This document shows positions 20,032 through 28,466 of a stretch of DNA of 64,000 nucleotides, piece by piece. This DNA comes from Vibrio tubiashii ATCC 19109 (GTDB taxonomy: Bacteria > Pseudomonadota > Gammaproteobacteria > Enterobacterales > Vibrionaceae), in assembly GCF_000772105.1 (NCBI RefSeq), contig NZ_CP009354.1, forward strand, positions 558,001 through 622,000, read 5' to 3'. A program made the position numbers and the translations under genes. The notes below the pieces were generated by a model. It ran no database searches, was not told where the DNA came from, and saw only the letters and a program-made list of their open reading frames with translations. Within the stretch, counting starts at the first letter, position 1. Each line of letters opens with the position of its first letter.

Positions 20032-21987
20032 ATGACGCTGACTTTTCTCAAGTCGCTGCATCGTCTTCCTTCATCGATTTTATTTGTATCTTCGATGGTT
20101 TGCAGCGCAGGTTTTGCCACATCAGTGGTGGCTTCTGATCTTCAACAACAGCGAGACTTATACGATCAAGCTCAGTCATTGCTTGATGACAAACAGGTTT
20201 CTCAGTACAAAAAAATACGTCCTCAGATAGCGAATTATCCTCTTACGCCTTACGTCGACTACCGCAGTTTCTTAGTTGATATTGGCGATAGAACGCCTAG
20301 TGAAGTGGATCAGTTTATTGCCACTCATCAATCTTTCCCTTTCTCGAATCGAATGCGGGCTCCTTACATCGATGCTTTGGCAAGGAAAGGAAAATGGCGC
20401 ACGCTGTTGGAGTTTCAAACTGAAGAGCCAAGAGGCGAAACGTATCAATGTTACTTCTACAACGCTCATGCGCAGGCAGGAGACAAGCAAGTCGCATTTG
20501 CCGGGGCGGAAAAACTCTGGTTATCAGGACACAGCATCGCCGATGCTTGTGACCCGCTTTTTGACGCTTGGAATAAGGCTGGTCTCAAAACCGACCAGCT
20601 AGTCCTTGAACGTATGCTGTTGGCGTTTGAAGCTCGTAATGGCAGCTTGATGAACTATCTGAAAAAGCAGCTCAATTCGACTCAAGCAAAGCGTCAAGCC
20701 GATGAAATGAAAGCGCTGTTTAGTAAGCCAGAGTCGGTTCAGGCGTTTGCCAAAAAACACAAAGTCACTGAGTTTTACCAAACTCAAACCAAGCTCGCTT
20801 TTAAGAAGCTGGCACGTAAAGATGCCGAAATGGCGCAGCAGCAGTTCGATGGGGTGGTTAAGGGCCAACACTTCGACAAAGCCACGGCACAACATCTTGC
20901 TGACTATGTTTCGTTTCGTTTAATCAATACAGATTCAGAATCGTTGGCTAAGTGGCGTGACAAGAAAATTACGACCTCTTCAAGTGTGCCTTTGATTGAG
21001 CGCCGTGTGCGCCTTGCGATTCAGTTTGCTGACTGGCAAGGCGTTGAAGGTTGGATAGAGCAGTTACCGCAAGATAAACAACAGAGTCTACGTTGGCAAT
21101 ACTGGCTTGCGCGCAGTGAAATGGCGCAGGGTGAGAAGCAGAATGGTCAGCAACGCTTAGAGGCTTTGGTTGGTCAGCGTAATTTTTATAGCGTTGCAGC
21201 GGCGAAAGAGCTTAAGCGTTCGATTGAGTACCCTACGTCAGTGATATCCCTCGACCAACAGCAGATAAAGCCTTACCGCAGTGAACTGATTCGAATAGAA
21301 GAGTTGATTGATCGCGATAAGATTGCCGCTGCTAAAAGTGAATGGCGCTGGCTACTGGCGCGTGCAGACAAATCTCAAAAAGAGATGCTAGCGGCATTCG
21401 CTTCATTTAAAGGCTGGCATCATCTGACGGTGACTGCGAGCATCCAAGCAAAGATGTGGGATAACCTTGAGATTCGTTTCCCGGTTGCGCATCGTTGGTG
21501 GTTTAACTTCTATGGTGACAAGCACAGCATTGACCCAATTACTCTGATGTCTCTGGCAAGACAGGAAAGCGCATTAGATATTGAAGCAAGGTCGCCGGTT
21601 GGTGCGCGCGGCATCATGCAAATTATGCCTTCCACCGCTAAGTACACTGCCAAGAAATACAAGATTGATTATCAGGGCTATAAAGACCTTTACCAAGTGG
21701 GTAAGAACATAGAGATAGGTAGCCACTATTTGGATGGCTTACTCAAACGCTACGATAACAATCGAATTTTCGCGTTAGCTGCGTATAATGCAGGGCCTCA
21801 TCGAGTGAAAACTTGGCGTGAAAGAACGCAAGGAAAACTAGATGCTTATGCGTTTATTGAAGCGATTCCATTTAAAGAAACTCGTGGATATGTACAAAAT
21901 ATCCTGATGTTTGAAACCTACTACCGTGAGGTGTTAGGTGTTGATGGCGCTTTCTTAAACCCGCATGAGCTGAACGCGAAATATTAG
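20032..21987 (+). CDS. slt: Soluble lytic murein transglycosylase Slt
   Basis: A 651-residue periplasmic enzyme with an N-terminal signal peptide, a long alpha-helical superhelix (about 30-470) and a C-terminal SLT lysozyme-like domain. The catalytic glutamate is in LARQESALD, followed by GARGIMQIMPSTA and LAAYNAGPHRV. It cleaves peptidoglycan glycan strands, leaving 1,6-anhydro-MurNAc ends, the sugar that the nagZ/anmK/murQ cluster in this window recycles. The order slt-trpR-yjjX matches E. coli. Confidence 0.96.
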   Translation: MTLTFLKSLHRLPSSILFVSSMVCSAGFATSVVASDLQQQRDLYDQAQSLLDDKQVSQYKKIRPQIANYPLTPYVDYRSFLVDIGDRTPSEVDQFIATHQSFPFSNRMRAPYIDALARKGKWRTLLEFQTEEPRGETYQCYFYNAHAQAGDKQVAFAGAEKLWLSGHSIADACDPLFDAWNKAGLKTDQLVLERMLLAFEARNGSLMNYLKKQLNSTQAKRQADEMKALFSKPESVQAFAKKHKVTEFYQTQTKLAFKKLARKDAEMAQQQFDGVVKGQHFDKATAQHLADYVSFRLINTDSESLAKWRDKKITTSSSVPLIERRVRLAIQFADWQGVEGWIEQLPQDKQQSLRWQYWLARSEMAQGEKQNGQQRLEALVGQRNFYSVAAAKELKRSIEYPTSVISLDQQQIKPYRSELIRIEELIDRDKIAAAKSEWRWLLARADKSQKEMLAAFASFKGWHHLTVTASIQAKMWDNLEIRFPVAHRWWFNFYGDKHSIDPITLMSLARQESALDIEARSPVGARGIMQIMPSTAKYTAKKYKIDYQGYKDLYQVGKNIEIGSHYLDGLLKRYDNNRIFALAAYNAGPHRVKTWRERTQGKLDAYAFIEAIPFKETRGYVQNILMFETYYREVLGVDGAFLNPHELNAKY

Positions 21988-22000
21988 CGAGCACCAGTAG

Positions 22001-22297
22001 ATGTCTTTAGAACCTGAATATAAAGAGTGGCAACAGATACTAGATCTGATTGAACATAGCACAGAGTCACAGCAACATCAGATGTTGTTGACCATGTTAT
22101 TGACACCAGATGAGCGTGAAGCTCTTGTTGCGCGCGTCAATATTTTTCGGGAGTTGCTCAAAGGGGAAATGTCGCAGCGGCAGATCAGCCAGATGCTCGG
22201 CGTGGGCATTGCAACGATTACCCGGGGTTCTAACGAGCTAAAATCAAAGAGTGAAGACGAAAAGCAGCAAATCGCCGCTCTACTCGAAAATAAATAA
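22001..22297 (+). CDS. trpR: Trp operon repressor
   Basis: A 98-residue helical repressor with the Trp repressor helix-turn-helix MSQRQISQMLGVGIATITRGSNELK. It binds tryptophan and represses trp biosynthetic genes. It starts 13 bases after slt and ends in a terminator hairpin convergent with yjjX. Length is normal. Confidence 0.97.
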   Translation: MSLEPEYKEWQQILDLIEHSTESQQHQMLLTMLLTPDEREALVARVNIFRELLKGEMSQRQISQMLGVGIATITRGSNELKSKSEDEKQQIAALLENK

Positions 22298-22325
22298 GGA
22301 TGCCTCGGCATCCTTATTTTTTTAA
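22294..22325 (+). terminator. Intrinsic terminator after trpR
   Basis: The stem AATAAGGATGCC / GGCATCCTTATT is followed by seven Ts. It overlaps the trpR stop codon. Confidence 0.88.
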
Positions 22326-22332
22326 AGACATA

Positions 22333-22866
22333 TTACAAATTGGCAGGGAAATGCTCAGGGTTAGCAAATGGAATCAATGCCAATATTAACGCTTGGTGAT
22401 AGACCGAGCTACGGGTGAGCAAGTCGTGCGTGAGCAAGCTTATTGCGCCACCTTTCTGTTTGATATTCTCTGTACCGAAGACTTCATCCATGACATCACC
22501 AAGTTCATTGGCGTGTTGAAGCTTCTCAATAACAACCGGTGGCAACATTAAACTGGCTGAACGGGACTCACCGCGCTGGGTTTGTGATTCCACCACCATC
22601 CAAGCAAAAGTAACAGAACCTTCGATACCCGCCTCTAAGCCAACATAATAGTCTGCATTGGGACGTTCAGCTTTTGCATTGACTACACGGTTAAGTGCAC
22701 CAGTATGTGTTTCTTGATTGGACATTGGCTGGTCTGCGACACCGCTATCAACACTTACGCCAGAAAAATTGAATGCTTGCTTAGGGAATGTGGCTTCAAA
22801 TGCACTCTTTACCGCATTGATTTTGGCGGGATTAAGCGAAGCTACAATAACCGTCTTCACCGACAT
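22333..22866 (-). CDS. yjjX: Inosine/xanthosine triphosphatase YjjX
   Basis: A 177-residue house-cleaning NTPase that hydrolyses ITP and XTP. The N-terminal motif SLNPAKINAVKSAF and the GLEAGIEG block are diagnostic. Its start lies inside the end of mbaA on the same strand (35-bp overlap), so it may be translated from the nspS-mbaA transcript. Confidence 0.94.
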   Translation of the reverse strand: MSVKTVIVASLNPAKINAVKSAFEATFPKQAFNFSGVSVDSGVADQPMSNQETHTGALNRVVNAKAERPNADYYVGLEAGIEGSVTFAWMVVESQTQRGESRSASLMLPPVVIEKLQHANELGDVMDEVFGTENIKQKGGAISLLTHDLLTRSSVYHQALILALIPFANPEHFPANL

Positions 22867-25177
22867 TGAGATTTCCTTTCGGGTCTATATGGACAAAACT
22901 TAACTGCGAAAGTGACAGTGGTGGCGATAGATGATAACCCTGCATGTAATCACACTTGTTGTCCGCTAACCAGCGATGCATCTCTTCTGACTCGATCCCT
23001 TCCGCAGTCACCATCATAGATTGCGAGTGACAAAGGTCAACCAAAGGTTTTACCACCTGATGATTATTGGTTTTGATTAGAGTTTCTAAAAACTCGCGAT
23101 CAAACTTAATCTTCTGTACCGGGTATTCGACCAGCTGAGTGATCGAGGTATAACCTGAGCCAAAATCATCAATGGTTAACTTAAAGCCCATCTGTGCTAA
23201 CTCATGAAGGAGTAGGTAGCTTTGTGAATCTGAAGCAAAAGTTTCCGTGATCTCGAAATCGATTAAGTGCGGTTGAACGGGATATAGCTCCATCAAACTT
23301 TGAATATCAGCCGCTAGCTGTAAAGAATCCAGCTCTGCTGATGACAAGTTAATCGATAGCTGAATGGGACTCTCAAAGCAACTCTGTAGCTGCTGGAAGT
23401 CGATAAAAGCTTGCTTGATGACCCAACGGTCAATGGTGCCAAATAGACCAATTTGCTCTGAAATGGGGATAAACTCGCTTGGAGTGACTTTGCCTAATTT
23501 TGGTGAGTCCCAACGCAACAGAGCCTCGACGCCCTTAATGACCTTGCCGTCGCGGTCGTAATAAGGTTGATAGAGCAGGGTAAACTCGTTCTCTAGATCA
23601 CCTTTACGCAGTGCGCGCTCTACTTGAGTTCGTCGACGTACAATTTCATCTAGCTCTTTTGAATAATGAGCAATTTGATTTTTACCCGCGCGCTTAGCTT
23701 GATACATGGCAGTATCTGCATGAGACAGCAACTTAGCTAAATCCATTCCATCATCAGGGTAAGAGGCAATACCGATACTTGCGGTTATTGGGAAACTCCC
23801 AATGGATGCGTTGGTATGATTTTGAATAGGGTCTAACACCGCCTGGGCTAATGTGTCAGCAAAGGTGCCTGCTTTGTTGGCGGCAATAAAAATTGCGAAC
23901 TCATCACCAGACAATCGTGATGCCAGTGACTTAACGCCATATTTTGTTTCGCTTTCTACACTGAGTTTCTTGATGTGTTCAGCGAAGTTGACCAGTAAGG
24001 AGTCACCGACATGATGCCCATACTTATCGTTTACATACTTAAAATTGTCTAGGTCGATGTAAAGAATCCAAGCGTGGCTGTAGTTAAATTTGTTGGCCAA
24101 GATTCGTTCCACATAGACTTGAAATTGATAGCGATTTGCCAGTTGGGTGAGGTGGTCATTCTCAGCCATCGCTTTGGTTTTTTGATAGCTAGAGTTGAGC
24201 TCCTTATACATATCGTAGAAACGGGCAGATAAACGACCTATTTCATTGTCACTATCTAAGCGTTCAATATTAGACCGCTTACGTTGTTCAACTTCTCTTA
24301 ACTGGCGATCAAGGTGAGTAATGGGTTGAATGACATGACGATAAAGCAGTACCAAAAGAATCAAAACCGTAATCAAGGACGACACGCCAAATGAGAGCAT
24401 TAAGCGCTGTTCAATCTTGGCGAGTTTTTCTGTAGTAAGATACTGTGCTGGATCTAACACGGCATAGAGGCCTGATTTTAGTTCGACCGATTGAGTGAGC
24501 CCTGATTTAAAGATCGGCTCTTCAGAGAAAAAGATGCTGCTGTCGTTGTCAAACTCAAGGATATGCTTGAGTTGATCGAACTTCTCTAGTGACAGCGATA
24601 CAACGATGAAGAACACTTGATCCTTATTGTAGCTAAGTGGCGATACGAGCGTGTTGTTGTCCAATACGTCATAGCGGATCAAGATACTTTGTCCTTGGTA
24701 GCTTTTAGCAAACCCCGTATGGCTCGTTTGTCCGGTTGTTTCATAGGTTTGTTGCACGTAGTAACGAACATTCTCATCTAGCGCGGAAAAAGGGTCGTTT
24801 TGGTTATCGGCGTAAAAGCGGACTCTGTGCTGGCTATCGACAATAGCGACGGCGATATCATCCTGCTTATTCGGTTGCAGGTTTTCGATGGTAGTTTGTA
24901 GGTTTTCAATCAATTTCATCTCTCGATAAGGGTTCTCTGGCTGCCCAAAGTAGTGATGAATAATGTCACTTTTGGTTAGGGTCAGAGAGTAGCTGTTGAT
25001 CAATGCCATAGATTGACGAAAGTGACCGGCTAGCTTTTCCATAGAGAGTTGAAGATAACTTTGCTCGCGCTTTATTAAGGCGTCTTTTTGATTGAAGTAA
25101 ATGCTATAACTAGAGACAGCAGCACTCAACAAAATGACAGGCGCAACGAGTAATAAAACTCTAGTGTTTAGCTTCAT
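22832..25177 (-). CDS. mbaA: GGDEF/EAL c-di-GMP sensor MbaA
   Basis: A 781-residue inner-membrane protein: TM1 near residues 7-27, a periplasmic sensor of about 230 residues, TM2 near 258-280, a HAMP-like linker, a GGDEF domain (active-site motif SGDEF) and an EAL domain (VEALLRW, DDFGSGYTS). The EAL catalytic residues appear intact, so phosphodiesterase activity is expected. In V. cholerae MbaA pairs with NspS to read periplasmic norspermidine/spermidine and control biofilm formation. The nspS gene overlaps its start by 17 bp, which supports this identity. Confidence 0.93.
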   Translation of the reverse strand: MKLNTRVLLLVAPVILLSAAVSSYSIYFNQKDALIKREQSYLQLSMEKLAGHFRQSMALINSYSLTLTKSDIIHHYFGQPENPYREMKLIENLQTTIENLQPNKQDDIAVAIVDSQHRVRFYADNQNDPFSALDENVRYYVQQTYETTGQTSHTGFAKSYQGQSILIRYDVLDNNTLVSPLSYNKDQVFFIVVSLSLEKFDQLKHILEFDNDSSIFFSEEPIFKSGLTQSVELKSGLYAVLDPAQYLTTEKLAKIEQRLMLSFGVSSLITVLILLVLLYRHVIQPITHLDRQLREVEQRKRSNIERLDSDNEIGRLSARFYDMYKELNSSYQKTKAMAENDHLTQLANRYQFQVYVERILANKFNYSHAWILYIDLDNFKYVNDKYGHHVGDSLLVNFAEHIKKLSVESETKYGVKSLASRLSGDEFAIFIAANKAGTFADTLAQAVLDPIQNHTNASIGSFPITASIGIASYPDDGMDLAKLLSHADTAMYQAKRAGKNQIAHYSKELDEIVRRRTQVERALRKGDLENEFTLLYQPYYDRDGKVIKGVEALLRWDSPKLGKVTPSEFIPISEQIGLFGTIDRWVIKQAFIDFQQLQSCFESPIQLSINLSSAELDSLQLAADIQSLMELYPVQPHLIDFEITETFASDSQSYLLLHELAQMGFKLTIDDFGSGYTSITQLVEYPVQKIKFDREFLETLIKTNNHQVVKPLVDLCHSQSMMVTAEGIESEEMHRWLADNKCDYMQGYHLSPPLSLSQLSFVHIDPKGNLNVGEDGYCSFA

Positions 25178-26201
25178 GACGTTTAAGTATTTGGTTAATT
25201 ATTTTTGCCCGTAGGCTTATATTTTCTGCAGAGAGCTCGCTATCTATACGTGCGTTTTTTAGTCTTTCTGCTGGTGGAAATAATGATGCATCATTTAAGT
25301 ACCATTCGGGCAGTAGTTTCGTAGCACTTAAATTCGGAGTAGCGGCTTTGATATCCATTGCATTTGTTGCAGCCACTTTGGGAGACATGAGGTATTCAAG
25401 AAAGGCGATAGCCTGTTGTTTTTGCTCTGAATGACTGGTTACAGCTAAACAATCCACCCAGAGGAAGAGTTCTCCGTCTGGAATGACATAATCCCATTTA
25501 TCTTGCTTAAAAGAGCGGTTTAACGAGTATTGATCACCGCTATAGGCGAGGGTCATTAGCATTTGGTTGATATTTTCTTGGCTACGAACGTAGCTCAAAA
25601 TGTACTCATACGTGAGAACTTTTTCGCTAAATGTCATCATGGCAGGATATGCCGCTTGTAGTTGTTTAGTGTCTTCCGTTGTTGGCGAAATTCCTAAGCT
25701 GTACAAAACGGGCAAAAAACTTTCCACACTGTCATTAATCATTCCAATCTTGCCAAACAGCTCTTTGGGCGGATTAACAAATTCTTGCCATGTAGTGGGC
25801 GGCTGTTCGATTTTATCTTTGCGGTAAGCGACGCCTACTGTTCCCCAAAAATAAGGGACCGCATAAGGACCGCACGCTTGGTTCCATTTAGGGTCGTTAT
25901 TGGAGCGGTTCTTAAGGTTCGATAAGTCTTCAAATGATCCTAGGCGGCCGTATATTTGCGCTGAAACATTATCTAAAACAACGACATCAAAAGGCAGCTG
26001 GACGCTCCTCATCATCAGTAAACTGCGCTCATCATCATTGTCGAAGTGCGACAAAGTTAGCGGTGCACCAGACTTTTGCTCCCAGTCTGAATGGATACTT
26101 GGTGAGAGCGTGTCTTCCCACATATAGACATTCAGAGCGGATTCTTGTGCGAAAACAGAGGAGTTGAAAAGGGCGAGTAAAGATAAGAACGAAGCTCTCA
26201 T
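25161..26201 (-). CDS. nspS: Polyamine-binding periplasmic protein NspS
   Basis: A 346-residue PotD-like substrate-binding protein with a cleavable signal peptide (ends SVFAQES) and the family's NVYMWEDTLSPS opening. No ABC transporter genes are adjacent. Instead it is translationally coupled (17-bp overlap) to mbaA, the arrangement of the V. cholerae norspermidine sensor NspS. It is inferred to signal through the MbaA periplasmic domain rather than to import polyamines. Confidence 0.92.
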   Translation of the reverse strand: MRASFLSLLALFNSSVFAQESALNVYMWEDTLSPSIHSDWEQKSGAPLTLSHFDNDDERSLLMMRSVQLPFDVVVLDNVSAQIYGRLGSFEDLSNLKNRSNNDPKWNQACGPYAVPYFWGTVGVAYRKDKIEQPPTTWQEFVNPPKELFGKIGMINDSVESFLPVLYSLGISPTTEDTKQLQAAYPAMMTFSEKVLTYEYILSYVRSQENINQMLMTLAYSGDQYSLNRSFKQDKWDYVIPDGELFLWVDCLAVTSHSEQKQQAIAFLEYLMSPKVAATNAMDIKAATPNLSATKLLPEWYLNDASLFPPAERLKNARIDSELSAENISLRAKIINQILKRHEAKH

Positions 26202-26369
26202 ACTGACTAGGTGGTACCTTATTAGATAAATCAGAAATGTACTGCTTATCAGAGTCAGTTGGTAAGGGCTGACACAACACTAATATGCAACTAAATATCT
26301 GTGATATTAAGAATATTAATAAATTGTGTCAGCTACTAAGTGGTATTTATTTGAGCTATGTAGATATAT

Positions 26370-27548
26370 TTATTGTAGTTTTACTTGTGTTGGTTTCACA
26401 TTTTCACTCGGATAGCAGCCGAGGACTTTCAGGTGTTTTGTGATCTTAGTGAGCTCGTTAAGTGCTTGCTGCATCGCTTGAGAATCAAGGTGTGCTTCAA
26501 GGTCAACATAAAACATCTCTTCCCAAGGGTTGCCCATAATAGGACGCGACTCTAGCTTGGTCATATTGATGCCGTAACGCTGAAGAACCAATAGAGTTTC
26601 AACCAGTGAGCCTGCCTCTTGTGACGTCGACATGATCAAGGTTGTTTTCGCCGGAATTTGAGCCGATACCTCGACTGGCTTACGTGCGACGATAATAAAG
26701 CGCGTATGGTTTTCTGTCTGATTGGCGATGTTGCCTTGAATCGGCTGCAAGCCATACAATTTTCCACTTGATGCATTACCGATTGCTGCAACGTCCGAGC
26801 GATTCATCTCTTTAACTTTACGCATTGCATCTGCGGTACTGGCGCAAGACTCTAGCTTAACACCGTCTAGCTTGCTCAAGAACTCGCTACATTGAGCATG
26901 GGGTTGAGGGTGTGAGTAAAGGGTTTTTATCTCTTCTAAACGCAGCTCTGAAGTAGCAACCAAACAGTGCTCAATTGGCAAGGTTAGTTCACCGACGATG
27001 TAGAGAGTGGTGTGCTGGAGAAGGTCATACACTTCATTGATTGAGCCTGAGCTAGTATTTTCAATCGGTAACACACCATAGTCTGCGTGGCCAGACTCCA
27101 CAGTGTGTGTCACTTCTCTGAAGTGTTCGCAGTTCAGTTCAATCAGTTCAGTGTTCTTGCGGCTGAAATACTCTCGACTTGCAAGGTGGGAGTATGAGCC
27201 TTTTGAACCGAGGAAAGCGACGCGAGCGAGTGGCTTGCGGCTCAATTCAGGGTTCGCCAAGTTTTGTAGGTATGACTGTTGAAGGAGGACTGAGTCTTCA
27301 ATAATAGTATGGAAAAGTTTGGTGATGTACTGAGCATCAAGCTGGTACTTTTGGTGACCATTATTGATTAGCTTAACCAAAAGTTGCTGTTCACGATCGG
27401 CATCGCGAACAGGTTTTGAGGTTTGTACTTTGCTTTTTGCTACTTCAATACTCATTTGGCGACGCTCAGACAGGAGCTGGAGCAGTTGGTCGTCCAGTTC
27501 GTTTAAACGCAGTCGTATTTCATCAAGTGAGTATTTTTGGTCAGTCAT
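26370..27548 (-). CDS. pheA: Bifunctional chorismate mutase / prephenate dehydratase
   Basis: A 392-residue P-protein of phenylalanine synthesis. An AroQ chorismate mutase domain (residues 1-90) is followed by prephenate dehydratase (about 105-285, AFLGSKGSYSHLASREYF) and a C-terminal ACT regulatory domain (about 300-380) with the Phe-binding LESRP motif. Expression is preceded by a Phe-rich leader peptide and attenuator, so Phe-tRNA supply probably controls transcription into the gene. Confidence 0.97.
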   Translation of the reverse strand: MTDQKYSLDEIRLRLNELDDQLLQLLSERRQMSIEVAKSKVQTSKPVRDADREQQLLVKLINNGHQKYQLDAQYITKLFHTIIEDSVLLQQSYLQNLANPELSRKPLARVAFLGSKGSYSHLASREYFSRKNTELIELNCEHFREVTHTVESGHADYGVLPIENTSSGSINEVYDLLQHTTLYIVGELTLPIEHCLVATSELRLEEIKTLYSHPQPHAQCSEFLSKLDGVKLESCASTADAMRKVKEMNRSDVAAIGNASSGKLYGLQPIQGNIANQTENHTRFIIVARKPVEVSAQIPAKTTLIMSTSQEAGSLVETLLVLQRYGINMTKLESRPIMGNPWEEMFYVDLEAHLDSQAMQQALNELTKITKHLKVLGCYPSENVKPTQVKLQ

Positions 27549-27568
27549 CCTGGTATTCCTTATAAAAA

Positions 27569-27592
27569 AAGCCTCCCTTTGGGAGGCTTTCT
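27569..27592 (-). terminator. pheA attenuator terminator
   Basis: On the minus strand AAAGCCTCCC and GGGAGGCTTT form a tight stem with a short loop followed by seven Ts, only about 20 bases before pheA. The upstream leader segment TTGGAGGCT (27623-27633 region) can pair with the 5' arm AGCCTCC and act as antiterminator, the classical attenuation logic. Confidence 0.85.
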
Positions 27593-27636
27593 GTTCGTTT
27601 TTGACTTATCTTTCGAAAACGCGAGAGCCTCCAAGC

Positions 27637-27684
27637 TTAGTGGAGAAAAAAGAAGTCAAAAACGAACAGAGTGGTTTGGTGCAT
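27637..27684 (-). CDS. pheL: Phe leader peptide PheL
   Basis: A 15-residue ORF, MHQTTLFVFDFFFLH, with five phenylalanines including three in a row, placed 45 bases before the attenuator stem. It is too short for ordinary ORF calling. The E. coli PheL sequence differs but has the same character. A promoter TTGACG (27738-27743) / TATTGT (27715-27720), with a 17-bp spacer, would start the transcript about 25 bases before this ATG. No strong ribosome site is visible. A perfect 17-bp inverted repeat pairs its codons (27653-27669) with 27591-27607. Confidence 0.85.
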   Translation of the reverse strand: MHQTTLFVFDFFFLH

Positions 27685-27714
27685 AATAATCAACTAAGTA
27701 GTGAACCCTTGAAC

Positions 27715-27743
27715 ACAATAAGCAACACGCTATAGGGCGTCAA
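27715..27743 (-). promoter_or_regulatory. pheL-pheA promoter
   Basis: On the minus strand TTGACG and TATTGT are separated by exactly 17 bp, upstream of the PheL leader peptide. It directly follows the raiA terminator. Confidence 0.6.
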
Positions 27744-27748
27744 GCAAA

Positions 27749-27776
27749 AAAATAGCGCCAATTGGCGCTATTTTTA
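27749..27776 (-). terminator. Intrinsic terminator after raiA
   Basis: The stem AAATAGCGCC / GGCGCTATTT with an AATT centre is T-rich on the minus strand, 20 bases after the raiA stop. Confidence 0.88.
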
Positions 27777-27795
27777 CAATCCTTTAGATTTGGCT

Positions 27796-28122
27796 TTATT
27801 CAGCTTCTTCCTCAAGCTCTGGCTTCTCGGTACGGCGTGCTTCTGGCTTGTGGAGTAGTTTGTTTAGCTGACGTTCTAGTTTCTGTTCTACCTCGTTAAC
27901 GGCAGCGTATAAATCTTCGTGAGTGGCGGACGCAATAAGCTGTCCTTTAGGTACGGTGATTACAGCTTCAAATTTCTTCTGCTTGTTCGGCTCCTCGCTG
28001 AAGCTTGCCTGACAACCGATAATGTCTACTTGCCACTTTTCTAACTTTTTAAATTTGCTCTCAATGTGATTGCGGATTGCAGAGGTGATGTCGATATTTT
28101 TACCAGTGATGTTTACTTTCAT
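27796..28122 (-). CDS. raiA: Ribosome-associated inhibitor / hibernation factor RaiA
   Basis: A 108-residue short HPF/YfiA-type protein. The start at 28122 has an AGAGGAAA ribosome site and gives the family N-terminus MKVNITGKNIDITSAIRNHIESK. An acidic C-terminal tail follows the KPEARR region. It binds the 30S decoding centre and stabilises inactive 70S ribosomes in stationary phase or cold. A CRP-type site lies 66-81 bases upstream. Confidence 0.95.
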   Translation of the reverse strand: MKVNITGKNIDITSAIRNHIESKFKKLEKWQVDIIGCQASFSEEPNKQKKFEAVITVPKGQLIASATHEDLYAAVNEVEQKLERQLNKLLHKPEARRTEKPELEEEAE

Positions 28123-28466
28123 AGATGTTTTCCTCTGTGTCATCCCTCATGGGTTAACTCCAGATTACTTATCCAAGGCTAAAAAGATGTGATCCAAATC
28201 ACCTTTTTGCGGGTGTTTTTAGGCGTTGAAATTAAACGTGATCTATCTCAAATACTAGCTTGATTATGAGTCGAAAAAGCTTGTGTCACGAGAAAATCTC
28301 ATTAGATTGGGAGAGGTAACACGCTAAAATTCAACTGTTTTTTAGGGACTTCCTGCGACCTAATAAAAACACTTGATTGCGAATTAACCATCTACAAAAT
28401 GTGAATTAAATTCCATTTTCTTATCCGCTCACAATTCTGTCTCTTTGCTGTTAGCTTGCAACCTTG
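28123..28466. promoter_or_regulatory. raiA upstream region with CRP-type site
   Basis: This 344-base gap holds no ORF that I support. It contains TGTGATCCAAATCACC (28188-28203), a very good TGTGA-N6-TCACA CRP match, and a weaker CGTGA-N6-TCAAA (28237-28252). Both lie upstream of raiA on the minus strand. The rest, next to the end of the MltF-like gene, is AT-rich with no clear element. Confidence 0.6.
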
